Below are positions 16,478-24,405 of a DNA stretch of 64,000 nucleotides, one piece after another. The stretch is from the NCBI GenBank assembly GCA_910575055.1, contig CAJTDC010000005.1:62001-126000 (forward strand). Direction: 5' to 3'. The position numbers and the translations under genes were made by a program. The stretch comes from Clostridia bacterium (GTDB taxonomy: Bacteria > Bacillota > Clostridia > Lachnospirales > Anaerotignaceae). The stretch's first letter is position 1. The number at the start of each line of letters is the position of its first letter. Below the pieces are notes generated by a model, which saw only the letters and a program-made list of their open reading frames with translations, searched no databases and was not told the DNA's origin.

Positions 16478-16547
16478 AAAAGTATATAGTGCAACACTTA
16501 ATGCTAAGCTTGGAATAATTATAGAAAAGTAATCTTTTATTGTGATA

Positions 16548-16952
16548 TTACATCATCTCCATTTCTACTAATTTCGGTATCACAAACTTTGCTAAGACAC
16601 TTCCTAATTTTATTCCATACTCTGCATAGTTCCGGTCAATCCATACCAATTCCTTAATTTCACTATCACAATTTGGTTCCCCTGTAATATTAGCAAAATA
16701 TACTTCAATATGAATAGGAATATTTTCAAAAACAGCTATATCATCAAACCCTCCAAAAGGGTCTGCAGTCAACAGTTCTACTTGTATTTCCTCCTGCAGT
16801 TCTCTTTTTAAGGTTTCAAAATCCGTTTCATTTCCTTCACGTTTACCACCAGGTATAATATATTCTTCACGATTATCCTTGGTTCTCTTTTTTACTACCA
16901 AAAGTTTTTTGCCTCTTAAAATGATACCACCAATTTTATCGATTTTTTTCAT
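16548..16952 (-). CDS. Nudix hydrolase
   Basis: 134 aa. A complete Nudix box, GGKREGNETDFETLKRELQE followed by EI (GX5EX7REXXEE), at residues ~36-58. Short and single-domain, like MutT/ADP-ribose or nucleotide pyrophosphatases. It overlaps the end of the PP-loop gene by 17 nt. The fixed position between a PP-loop ATPase and a membrane protein suggests it processes a nucleotide made or consumed by the partner; this is inference. Confidence 0.93.
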   Translation of the reverse strand: MKKIDKIGGIILRGKKLLVVKKRTKDNREEYIIPGGKREGNETDFETLKRELQEEIQVELLTADPFGGFDDIAVFENIPIHIEVYFANITGEPNCDSEIKELVWIDRNYAEYGIKLGSVLAKFVIPKLVEMEMM

Positions 16953-17592
16953 ATAACATGCCCCTTTCTATTAACTCATTACACAACTGTTTCTTATCAT
17001 TTAAATATTGCTCAATAACTTCATCTGACGCTATTGAGAACGTATTACTAAACAAGCAGGTATCCTCTAATGGCTGTATTGTCATCCCTCTATCAAATAA
17101 TCCATACTTTATCTCTTTCTTTTCCAAACTATATACTGGATTCTCATATGTAATTCCATGTTCACTATACAATCCTTTGAGAAAATCTATCGTCACTTCT
17201 CTTTGCTCCCCATATCTTTTCTGACGTTCAGTTGAGCCATCTGCCATATATTGAATCTTATTTTTTTCACAGAATATAATACTTTGTATATGCATTGCTA
17301 ATTTACATCCAACACAAACCAAGCTTACATTGTATTTTTTTATGTCTTCCTCTAAAGAAACCAAGGCTATTCTCCTAAACAATCCACTTACATTAAAAGA
17401 AGTTATGCCTTTAATGCAATCAGAATATACCTTCTTAAGTTCATTGTATCTTATTAAAACTAAATTATTTGAAATCAATGCACCTTGATCAAAATGTAAT
17501 AATTCGGTTCTATATCCTTTCTCAATCATTTTACAAACAGCTAAACTTGAATCTAATCCTCCAGAAAATAGAATACCACAGATTTTTTCCAT
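16936..17592 (-). CDS. PP-loop ATP pyrophosphatase (QueC/MnmA-like)
   Basis: 218 aa from the ATG at 17592 (GGGGGG upstream). The PP-loop SGGLDSS is at residues ~9-15, followed by a Cys pair CVGCKLAMH (about residue 95) and a Cys near the C-terminus (EDTCLF). The family adenylates a substrate before amidation, thiolation or nitrile formation (QueC, ThiI, MnmA, TtcA); the substrate here is unknown. QueC-like proteins are part of several antiphage systems (for example QatC). It is the first gene of a three-gene operon. The longer open frame to 17751 is an XRE remnant, not part of this protein. Confidence 0.85.
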   Translation of the reverse strand: MEKICGILFSGGLDSSLAVCKMIEKGYRTELLHFDQGALISNNLVLIRYNELKKVYSDCIKGITSFNVSGLFRRIALVSLEEDIKKYNVSLVCVGCKLAMHIQSIIFCEKNKIQYMADGSTERQKRYGEQREVTIDFLKGLYSEHGITYENPVYSLEKKEIKYGLFDRGMTIQPLEDTCLFSNTFSIASDEVIEQYLNDKKQLCNELIERGMLYEKNR

Positions 17593-17751
17593 TTTATCCC
17601 CCCTTTTTATAGCAGTACCATTCGGCGAAATAAATGTCTGTTCATAATTTGAGCCCAATGCATCCACAATCGCTATCATCTCCTCAAAGAAAATCGTGCC
17701 ACGATTCGGCTTTCTGCTAAAATGCCTAATCTTATCTAATGCCATTACCAC
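17593..17751 (-). pseudogene. truncated XRE regulator remnant (cargo copy 2)
   Basis: The residues FSRKPNRGTIFFEEMIAIVD, then ALGSNYEQTFI, align with the C-terminal half of the XRE protein at 15018-15242 (KRGTVSFEEMVAIAEALGVG, YEQAFI). The recognition helices are deleted. Its promoter (17774-17802) is intact and would now drive the PP-loop operon directly. Confidence 0.75.
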
Positions 17752-17756
17752 GCATC

Positions 17757-17893
17757 CCCAGCATTACATTTCCATTATAAACCTTTTGGTTGACAAGTGC
17801 AAGTATTTTCACAAAAAATTACAAATATCACCCTGCCACCTGTTTCCAAGTCGCAAGGCGCTAACTTTTTTGTGTCCTACAGCTCCACATCTG
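17757..17893. repeat. scar copy 2: recombinase 3' end + 32-nt block + XRE promoter
   Basis: Homologous to 15247-15379. The 32-nt block 17829-17860 lies immediately 3' of the recombinase stop codon. For a serine integrase this is a natural place for an attachment site; the identity is conserved at the other copy although surrounding bases differ. Confidence 0.65.
17774..17802 (-). promoter_or_regulatory. promoter of XRE remnant / PP-loop operon
   Basis: Minus-strand -35 TTGCAC, 17-nt spacer containing AACCAAAAGGTT, -10 TATAAT. Nearly identical to the promoter of the intact XRE copy at 15265, so that regulator could act here in trans. Confidence 0.8.
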
Positions 17894-19454
17894 TTTCCAG
17901 CCCCGATTTGAATTCCACCGCAACTTTGTCTTCATACACCGTCACTTTTTCAATCAGCCGTCTTCCCAACTGTTCGTTATATTCTAACGGTGTGTCTGCC
18001 TTCTCCTGCAGGAAGTCTTTCATTTCCTCAATCCGTTGCCGCCTGCCCTCCCGGTCAGCTTCCTTCATCAGGATACCCTGCCGTTCCTCCCGGAGCCTAT
18101 CTATCTCATCCGCCACTTTTGAATAATCCTTTTTTGCGTTCGCCAGCTTCAGCAACTCTTTCTGCTGTTCTGCCAGCCTACGGTCAATCTCTGCAATCTC
18201 ATCGTCCACACCGCCCCCAATGACCACCTCTATATTCTCCTCTAGGAGCGGAAGGAAAATCTCCCTGCCGCCAAGCATATCGTTGATGGCTTTTGCCACC
18301 GCATTCTGCAGGTCTGATTCTTGGATGGTCGGCGCGTCACAAGCCTTCGGACCATGCTCCACTCTGGTGCAGCACCGCCACACTGTGGAGTGCTTTCCCC
18401 GGTTCTTCCATGCAATCCGGCGGTAAATATCCCCGCATTTAGGGCAGTAGACGATGCTCGATAAAGCATACTTACTGCTGTAAACCCGCTTTTTCCTTTC
18501 CGAACCACTGTGCAAGTTCGCCCTCCGCACCATCTCCTCCTGCACCTGCATATAGAGGTCGCGGGGAATAATCGCCTCGTGGCTGCCTTCCACATAATAT
18601 TGTGGGACGATGCCAGTGTTCTTGACCCTCTTTTTTGAGAGGAAGTCCACCGTATAAGTTTTCTGAAGCAGAGCATCCCCGATGTACTTTTCATTTCGTA
18701 AGATTTTCTGCAGAGTGGTCGGACGCCACTGTGCTTTTCCCGCCGCCGTCAGGATACCGTTCGCCTCCAGACCTTTCCCGATCTGTAAGAGGCTTGCGCC
18801 CTCCAGGTATTCCCGATAAATCCGCTTTACAATCTCAGCTTCTTCCGGCTCGATGACCAGCATCCCTTCCTCATCCTTCGTATAGCCGAGGAAACGATTG
18901 TGATTGACCTGCACAAGCCCCTGTTGGTAACGAAACTGCAAGCCAAGTTTCACGTTCTGGCTTAAAGACTGGCTTTCCTGCTGTGCCAACGACGCCATGA
19001 TGGTGAGAAGGATTTCACCCTTTGAATCCATCGTGTTGATGTTTTCTTTTTCAAAAAACACCGGGATATTTTTGTCCTTTAGCTGCCGGATATATTTTAG
19101 GCAATCCAGTGTGTTCCTTGCAAAACGGCTGATGGATTTCGTGATCACCATGTCGATTTTGCCTGCCATGCACTCCTCAATTAAGAGATTAAATTGCCCG
19201 CGTTTTCGGGTGTCAGTGCCGGACAGCCCGTCATCTGCGAATATGCCAGCCAGTTCCCATTCAGGATTTTTCTGAATGTACGCCGTATAATGTTCAATCT
19301 GTGCCTCGTAGCTGGTAGCCTGCTCATCACTGTCCGTGGAAACACGGCAGTAGGCGGCAACACGCAGCTTCGGTCTCTCCTCATCTTTCTTTCGATTCCC
19401 CACACGTTGCCGCGCAGGAATTATCGTCACATTTGCATTCCTATTTGCAGCCAT
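17877..19454 (-). CDS. large serine recombinase (third of trio)
   Basis: 525 aa. Resolvase domain with catalytic serine in [13 protein letters not shown] (residues ~32-44), [11 protein letters not shown] arginine helix, a recombinase domain (residues ~175-290), a zinc ribbon ([14 protein letters not shown] ... [15 protein letters not shown]) and a C-terminal coiled coil. Family: phage and mobile-element serine integrases. It ends 17 nt from the repeated 32-nt block. The trio is collinear and tightly spaced (3 nt to the next gene). Confidence 0.95.
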   Translation of the reverse strand: MAANRNANVTIIPARQRVGNRKKDEERPKLRVAAYCRVSTDSDEQATSYEAQIEHYTAYIQKNPEWELAGIFADDGLSGTDTRKRGQFNLLIEECMAGKIDMVITKSISRFARNTLDCLKYIRQLKDKNIPVFFEKENINTMDSKGEILLTIMASLAQQESQSLSQNVKLGLQFRYQQGLVQVNHNRFLGYTKDEEGMLVIEPEEAEIVKRIYREYLEGASLLQIGKGLEANGILTAAGKAQWRPTTLQKILRNEKYIGDALLQKTYTVDFLSKKRVKNTGIVPQYYVEGSHEAIIPRDLYMQVQEEMVRRANLHSGSERKKRVYSSKYALSSIVYCPKCGDIYRRIAWKNRGKHSTVWRCCTRVEHGPKACDAPTIQESDLQNAVAKAINDMLGGREIFLPLLEENIEVVIGGGVDDEIAEIDRRLAEQQKELLKLANAKKDYSKVADEIDRLREERQGILMKEADREGRRQRIEEMKDFLQEKADTPLEYNEQLGRRLIEKVTVYEDKVAVEFKSGLETDVEL

Positions 19455-19457
19455 CCT

Positions 19458-19871
19458 CTATCCCTCACTTTCTATCAGGCTGTAGGCATATTCCGCCTGC
19501 AGGAACGGATCATCATACTTTTGCTCCATTGGGCTAGCGTGGAAAGAAACTGGAACTGCAATTTTCTCCTGTCCCTCCGGCTCCCGTATTCTGCCCAGGT
19601 ATTCCGCCCTCCGCAGACGCTCCGCCTCCGCTTTGTCAAAAGTCTCCCTGTCGATAATCGCCGGGTAATAATCATCCCCAAGATAATGTGGGTTTTTGAG
19701 TATCCTAGAGACGCCGCCATGAAGCATTTTCAGTCCTGCCTTGCCAGCAGCCGTGGTGAGGCTTTCGCCGGTAAGGTAATACTCAAAAATCTGCCGCACC
19801 TGCTTGGCGGTCTCTTCATCAATGACAGCTCTGCCACCCTCAATTCTATAACCATATGGTGTGTGTCCCAT
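19458..19871 (-). CDS. recombinase-domain protein lacking the catalytic domain (second of trio)
   Basis: 137 aa. Contains only the DNA-binding 'recombinase' domain (MGHTPYGYRIEGGRAVIDEE ... VSRILKNPHYLGDDYYPAII) and a short tail. No resolvase catalytic serine and no zinc ribbon. It starts immediately after the first recombinase stop (TAGATG) and ends 3 nt before the next. The precise spacing argues for a functional accessory subunit and not a random fragment; such short middle members are common in clostridial recombinase trios. Confidence 0.85.
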   Translation of the reverse strand: MGHTPYGYRIEGGRAVIDEETAKQVRQIFEYYLTGESLTTAAGKAGLKMLHGGVSRILKNPHYLGDDYYPAIIDRETFDKAEAERLRRAEYLGRIREPEGQEKIAVPVSFHASPMEQKYDDPFLQAEYAYSLIESEG

Positions 19872-21434
19872 CTATCTCACCAGCCTTTCTCTCAATGTTA
19901 GACCGCATTTCAGCTCAAAGCCGATTTCCGTGCGGGAATATACCACCACCCTGTCCACATATTCTTCAAACAGGTCTCCGTTAAAAGCTACTGCCATTTC
20001 CACTTTAGCGGCAAATTTCAGCAAGCGGCTTACTTCCGCCGTTTTCGCTAAGTTCCCATTCAAAAGTCTCGAAAGGGAATCTTTCTGTCTCTGCAGGCTC
20101 TCCATCTCCGTTTCCAGCGCATTCTTTTCCTTGTTGAAAAGGGCAGGTTCCAGATAGCCTTTCGTCATCAACCCCGTCAACACCTGACTCCGTTCCACTG
20201 CCCCTTCCATCCGGCTTTCCAGCTCCGCCACCTTGCGGTAAGAATCTGTGTCATTTACACCACGCAGGGCATTAAGCAGAGGGCGCAGGATAGCTTTTTG
20301 CCCATAGATCAACTTATTCATCATAGTTACGAATGCCGCTTCCACTGCATCATTCCGTATGAACTGCATGGAACACTCCTCAATCCTTTCAATATGCCTG
20401 GAACAGCACCATGCGATGTATTTCTGGTGGGTGGAGTAATGGATGCGCCGTTTGAAGGTGCTGCCACATTCCGAGCAGATAATTCTGCCAGAGAACGGAT
20501 ATCTATTCTGATACTTGCTACCCTTTGTCACACCCTTTTCTTTGGCTCTCTGACCAATAACCGCCGCCACCGCTTCAAAGATCTCCCTGCTCACAATGGC
20601 GGGGTGATGGTTCTCCACGAAATACCTATCCCTCTCACCGTAATTATGGTGCCGGTTGAACTGACTGTCCGTGTAGGTTTTCTGGAACATGATGTCCCCG
20701 GTGAACTTCTCGTTCGTCAAAAGCCCCCGGATAGTCGTGGCCGTCCAGCTCCCACCTTTCTTTGCTGGAATGCCGCTTTCATTCAGCTCTGAAGCAATTC
20801 TGTGCGTCCCTTTCCCAGCAAGGGCCTGTGCAAACATCCAGCGCACGATTTCAGCCTGCTCCTCGTTTACCACCATCTGTCCGGCCACATTATCATAGCC
20901 ATAAGGCGGATAGGCAACCTTGAACGTACCGTTTTGGAATCGCCTTTGCGCTGACCATTTGTTGTTTTCCGAAATGGAAATAGACTCGCTTTCCGCCAGG
21001 CTGCTCAAAATGGAGAGCATCAGCTCGCCTTCCATCGACTGCGTGTTCAGGTTCTCCTTTTCAAAAAAGACGAACACCCCGATGTCGAGCAGATGCCGGA
21101 CAAGCTCCAAGCAATCCAATGTGTTCCGTGAAAAACGGCTGATGGACTTTGTGACAATGAAGTCAACCATCCCATTTTCGCAGTCGGAAATTAGCCGGAG
21201 CAATTCGTCTCTGCCCTCCGTCTTGGTTCCAGTCACACCCCTGTCATAATAGATTCCGGCAAACTCCCATTCCGGGTTTGCTTTGATGTAGGACTCATAA
21301 TGTGTTTTCTGCGCCTCAAGGCTGACAAGCTGATCATCACTCGCTGTAGAAACGCGGCAATAGGCGGCGACACGCAGCTTTGACACTGCCAAGGCGCCTG
21401 CCTCGTTTTGTTCGATTTTCGTTATCCTTTTCAT
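19872..21434 (-). CDS. large serine recombinase (first of trio)
   Basis: 520 aa from the ATG at 21434 with GAGGTGAG upstream. Catalytic serine in [17 protein letters not shown]-type block IVTKSISRFSRN, recombinase domain ending near LLTNEKFTGDIMFQK, zinc ribbon ICSECGSTFKRRI ... CCSRH, C-terminal coiled coil. Probably mediates integration or excision of the second prophage with its two partners. Its leader is a copy of the promoter cassette found before the accessory genes (21445-21494). Confidence 0.95.
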   Translation of the reverse strand: MKRITKIEQNEAGALAVSKLRVAAYCRVSTASDDQLVSLEAQKTHYESYIKANPEWEFAGIYYDRGVTGTKTEGRDELLRLISDCENGMVDFIVTKSISRFSRNTLDCLELVRHLLDIGVFVFFEKENLNTQSMEGELMLSILSSLAESESISISENNKWSAQRRFQNGTFKVAYPPYGYDNVAGQMVVNEEQAEIVRWMFAQALAGKGTHRIASELNESGIPAKKGGSWTATTIRGLLTNEKFTGDIMFQKTYTDSQFNRHHNYGERDRYFVENHHPAIVSREIFEAVAAVIGQRAKEKGVTKGSKYQNRYPFSGRIICSECGSTFKRRIHYSTHQKYIAWCCSRHIERIEECSMQFIRNDAVEAAFVTMMNKLIYGQKAILRPLLNALRGVNDTDSYRKVAELESRMEGAVERSQVLTGLMTKGYLEPALFNKEKNALETEMESLQRQKDSLSRLLNGNLAKTAEVSRLLKFAAKVEMAVAFNGDLFEEYVDRVVVYSRTEIGFELKCGLTLRERLVR

Positions 21435-21444
21435 CAACTCACCT

Positions 21445-21494
21445 CGCTTTCGGTAGGTCACATATTCGCTCTAAACGCCCATAATATCAAGTCA
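21445..21494 (-). promoter_or_regulatory. promoter cassette, copy A (core only)
   Basis: Minus strand: TTGATATTAT extended -10 overlapping the SHOCT stop codon, then AGAGCGAATATGTG and CCTACCGAAAG, leading to the recombinase ribosome site. It lacks the AAACTACACAA / TTGTGTAGTTT palindrome of the other copies, so it may be expressed without that control. Confidence 0.75.
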
Positions 21495-21714
21495 TTTTTG
21501 GCATAATCTCAGCTAAATATGGCGAGAAAGTTTGGCGGTTTTTCTCGGTTACTTTGTTGAATTCATCCACAGAGAGCATTCCCTTATCAAGCATTGCTTT
21601 TAACAGTTTCTGAGCCATATGGTATCCATATTCCAGCCGGAGTGCCTCTGTTGTGGCCTTTTTTATTTCTGGAACGGGAACTGATTTTTTCTCTGTAATC
21701 TTTGTCACCTGCAT
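21487..21714 (-). CDS. SHOCT-like small protein before the recombinase trio
   Basis: 75 aa, ATG after AAAGGAGG. The C-terminal half (AQKLLKAMLDKGMLSVDEFN) has the SHOCT signature (short helical domain, L..L...G.IT..EF). Proteins of this kind often precede serine recombinase trios. Its stop codon is embedded in the promoter of the recombinase gene. Role unknown; perhaps an integration accessory factor. Confidence 0.75.
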   Translation of the reverse strand: MQVTKITEKKSVPVPEIKKATTEALRLEYGYHMAQKLLKAMLDKGMLSVDEFNKVTEKNRQTFSPYLAEIMPKMT

Positions 21715-21827
21715 GGCTTTCCTCCTTTGGAGGACTCCGCATTGCTTTCAAAATCCGCCCTCCATATCTACGGAGATTTCCGGGCAGGTTTGATGAGGTT
21801 TTTTCTATAAAACGGCATAAAAAAATT

Positions 21828-21856
21828 GCCCACGGCATTTTTTACGTGCCGTGGGC
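21828..21856 (-). terminator. late-operon terminator after the endolysin
   Basis: 10-bp GC-rich stem GCCCACGGCA / TGCCGTGGGC, followed on the minus strand by AATTTTTTTAT. It separates the lysis genes from the SHOCT/recombinase unit. Confidence 0.88.
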
Positions 21857-21880
21857 TTATCAAACTCCCTACAATTACAA

Positions 21881-23380
21881 TTATACTTTTCTGGCGTAAT
21901 CAAGCGAAATCCAACCGTCCCGGTTTTTCTGGTAAGATTTCAGAAGTCCCCACATTGAGGCTCCCTTTCCATCCGCTTCCTCAACAATGGTAAAAACACC
22001 CTTGCCTGTATATTTCCCGGTTTTAGCGCAGTTCGTCCCAGGACCCTTGCGGATATTGAGGTCAGAAACCTCTACCTTTACAAGATATGGCTTAAATGTT
22101 GCGGTAGAAGTATATAACGCTTTCCCGGATTCATCGAATACGGAATAACCGGGATTTTCGTCCGCACATTTCTTTGCATTGGAGTGCGACTTGAACGCCC
22201 CTTTTTGTGACTTGGCATCTGACCAAGTCTTACGAACACGATACCACGCCTCAGTAATTTTGTCCGTACCTCCGGCTGTAGCGAGGATAGCTTTCAGGAT
22301 AGTAAGAATTTTCTCCCCATACCCGGTGCCTGCCGCCCAGCCTTTCCCGTCCGGATTCTCCTGCTGCCCAAGCCACTCCACATATTCTGCACACCCCCTC
22401 GTGACATACTTGAAGCGGGGATCGATACACTCATTTTTCAAAGCCGCTTTAGAAGCGTAAGCCTTCAAATGCTGTATCTGCGCCCGAATGCCGTTCTTCG
22501 GGGTATCAAAGGAATTTCCCTTCATGCCGTTTGAAGTCACGCCCATGCCGCAGAAATTGTTCTGGGAAAGCGTGACCGCAGAGCCGGAAAAAGTGAAATT
22601 CCCCGTCTCAAGGCAGGACTGTGCAAAGGCGATGTCGCCACGCACTCCCTCCGCTTTTCCTTCCGAAAGATACAGCGGAACCATATCAAGAACAGACTGC
22701 GCCACCTTCGGATTCTTCGCTTTGAGGTATGCCTTCATCTGCTCCGCCGTTGCCGTGGCGTTCCCCATGATTTTCGTATACCTATCCGTGTCGGAAGACA
22801 CGCCGCCCATAGCCGCCTTGACCGCCTTGCGGAATCCATCCATCGTGTACCCCGTCCCAAGCTGCGTCCACAGATGTTCTGGGTCTTCGTGGTTGCTGGC
22901 AATGCCCCGGCTGTGGCCTTCCCTGTGGCTAATGATGACACCATCTGCAAGCGGATTCAGGCTGTATTTCTTACAAAGGTATGCGAACAGCTCCACTGCC
23001 GCCTCATAGGTCCTCTTTGCCACCGCTTTTGCCGTGGCGGTATCGGAGCAGGTAAAGTTAGAGCCTGCCGTGTACTTGATACACGCAGGCTCGCACATTT
23101 CTACTCCGATATGGGTATTGTTCCCGCTCCCTTTATTCCCACTTCCGCAGTGCCATCCTCTGTGGTTCCACGGGAGCGTCTGATAAACCGTCCCATCGTT
23201 GCCGTCAATAAATCCGTGGACGCACGAACTGTCGTGCGATGGGCTGTTCCATGAATTGATGAACACGGACGCTTTTGGCTGCGGACAGCCCACAGAATGG
23301 AGCATCAGCCCCTTCACCGTGATCTTCCGCCCCGCCGTGTAACACGGATTTCTTGTCATGATTGATTCCACCAGTTTCAT
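21881..23380 (-). CDS. two-domain endolysin (amidase + glucosaminidase + SH3)
   Basis: 499 aa. Residues ~20-190: amidase_2/PGRP domain with zinc ligands in GLMLHSVG and HREGHSRGIASNHEDPEHLW. Residues ~205-380: GH73-type glucosaminidase (FAQSCLETGNFTFSG, FCGMGV, WAAGTGYGEKI). C-terminal SH3_3 wall-binding domain (VSDLNIRKGPGTNCAKTGKY ... WISLDYARKV). It cleaves peptidoglycan at lysis after holin action. Located 2 nt downstream of the holin gene. No signal peptide. Confidence 0.95.
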   Translation of the reverse strand: MKLVESIMTRNPCYTAGRKITVKGLMLHSVGCPQPKASVFINSWNSPSHDSSCVHGFIDGNDGTVYQTLPWNHRGWHCGSGNKGSGNNTHIGVEMCEPACIKYTAGSNFTCSDTATAKAVAKRTYEAAVELFAYLCKKYSLNPLADGVIISHREGHSRGIASNHEDPEHLWTQLGTGYTMDGFRKAVKAAMGGVSSDTDRYTKIMGNATATAEQMKAYLKAKNPKVAQSVLDMVPLYLSEGKAEGVRGDIAFAQSCLETGNFTFSGSAVTLSQNNFCGMGVTSNGMKGNSFDTPKNGIRAQIQHLKAYASKAALKNECIDPRFKYVTRGCAEYVEWLGQQENPDGKGWAAGTGYGEKILTILKAILATAGGTDKITEAWYRVRKTWSDAKSQKGAFKSHSNAKKCADENPGYSVFDESGKALYTSTATFKPYLVKVEVSDLNIRKGPGTNCAKTGKYTGKGVFTIVEEADGKGASMWGLLKSYQKNRDGWISLDYARKV

Positions 23381-23382
23381 GG

Positions 23383-23802
23383 TTATTCGTCCCCCTTCCC
23401 GTTCTCTGCCCTATCATGCAATTGTGCTAGGATGTCCTTCAGCTTTTCCGGGATGGGCAGCCCCAGGTGTCCGGCATTCTCCAGAAGGCTCACGCCCTCG
23501 TTGGAGATATAGAAAAAGATAATCGCCGTCCGCAGGACAGAGCCGCTCCCGATGACCTGCACATCGAGGATGTTAGCAATCCCCACCAGCAGGAAGATCA
23601 GCACCTTCTTTGCGATGCCCTTAAATCCCACCTCGCTGGACAGCTCCTTGTCCGCCACGGCACACATCACGCCCGTGACATAGTCCACCACCACAAATGC
23701 GATAAGCGCATACAGCAGTCCGTCGCAGCCGCCGAGGAACCAGCCGAGCCATCCCCCGATGCCAGCAAAAATGAGTTGAATCGTGTTCCAGAATTCCTTC
23801 AT
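23383..23802 (-). CDS. phage holin (toxin secretion/lysis holin family)
   Basis: 139 aa from the ATG at 23802 (AAAGGAGGG upstream). Hydrophobic segments IQLIFAGIGGWLGWFLGG and LLYALIAFVVVDYVTGVMCA, the K-E-SSEVGFKGIAKK loop, and VLIFLLVGIANIL are typical of the phage_holin_4 group. It forms the membrane lesion that releases the downstream endolysin. Confidence 0.93.
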   Translation of the reverse strand: MKEFWNTIQLIFAGIGGWLGWFLGGCDGLLYALIAFVVVDYVTGVMCAVADKELSSEVGFKGIAKKVLIFLLVGIANILDVQVIGSGSVLRTAIIFFYISNEGVSLLENAGHLGLPIPEKLKDILAQLHDRAENGKGDE

Positions 23803-23895
23803 AGTGAAGCCCTCCTTTAAAAAGTTTTTGTGTATGAAAAAAGCGGCTGCCCGCAATGGACATCCGCCAGTTTCCTTAAAATATTCTGTTTTGAA

Positions 23896-24267
23896 TTAAA
23901 GCCTTGTTTTCCTCCCGGTCAGCACATTCACCATCGTTGCCCCTTCCCCGAAGGCCGCCCTTGCCTCCGCAAGCGCCTCCCCGGAAAGCCCCCTGTCGTT
24001 CCTGCGGTATTCCGCAAGGCTCTCCTCATTCTGTGCCTCCCGTTTCCTTGCCGTTGCCTCCCTGTCAAAAGCGTAGCCTGCGTATTCCAGCTTTTCGCAG
24101 AAATCGTCCATCAGGTACCGCCCGTTGCTGTTCCATTTGATTGCGCCGTCCGCATCGGCCGTGGCCTGCGTGTCTGCCTGTGCCACCGCTTTCCTTACTT
24201 CCTCCTCTGCATTCTTCTTCCAGAATGCCCCAAGGCTGCCGCTGATTTCCCTTTCAAATCTTGTCAT
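23896..24267 (-). CDS. hypothetical phage protein driven by cassette B
   Basis: 123 aa, charged and helical (EEEVRKAVAQADTQATADAD; EKLEYAGYAFDREATARKRE). No recognised domain. It lies between the GH18 tail gene and the holin and has its own copy of the repeated promoter cassette (24304-24405), so it is expressed independently of the late operon and could be a lysogenic or early moron. Confidence 0.7.
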   Translation of the reverse strand: MTRFEREISGSLGAFWKKNAEEEVRKAVAQADTQATADADGAIKWNSNGRYLMDDFCEKLEYAGYAFDREATARKREAQNEESLAEYRRNDRGLSGEALAEARAAFGEGATMVNVLTGRKTRL

Positions 24268-24303
24268 TGTGTTTTCCTCCGTTTTCTAAGCCGCTGGCTT
24301 TGT

Positions 24304-24405
24304 TTTCCCTTTCGGTAGTACACATATTCGCTCTGAATGCGCATTTTATCAAGTCAATCCGGGGCATAAGCTGCACAAACATCCGGGCGGGAATTGTGTA
24401 GTTTA
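24304..24405 (-). promoter_or_regulatory. promoter cassette, copy B
   Basis: Full copy: palindrome AAACTACACAA ... TTGTGCAGCTT, TTGACTTGATAAAAT with extended -10 TGATAAAAT, constant leader AGAGCGAATATGTGTACTAC and CGAAAGGGAAAACA, then ACGGAGG before the ATG at 24267. Confidence 0.85.

Noticed and set aside
16936-17751. XRE-PP-loop fusion protein
   Set aside because: The N-terminal 53 residues are a truncated XRE gene lying in frame by chance; a good ribosome site and ATG at 17592 start the PP-loop domain.
19458-19871. Recombinase pseudogene
   Set aside because: Exact spacing to both neighbours, own start, no frameshift remains and a complete domain; more likely a genuine short subunit.
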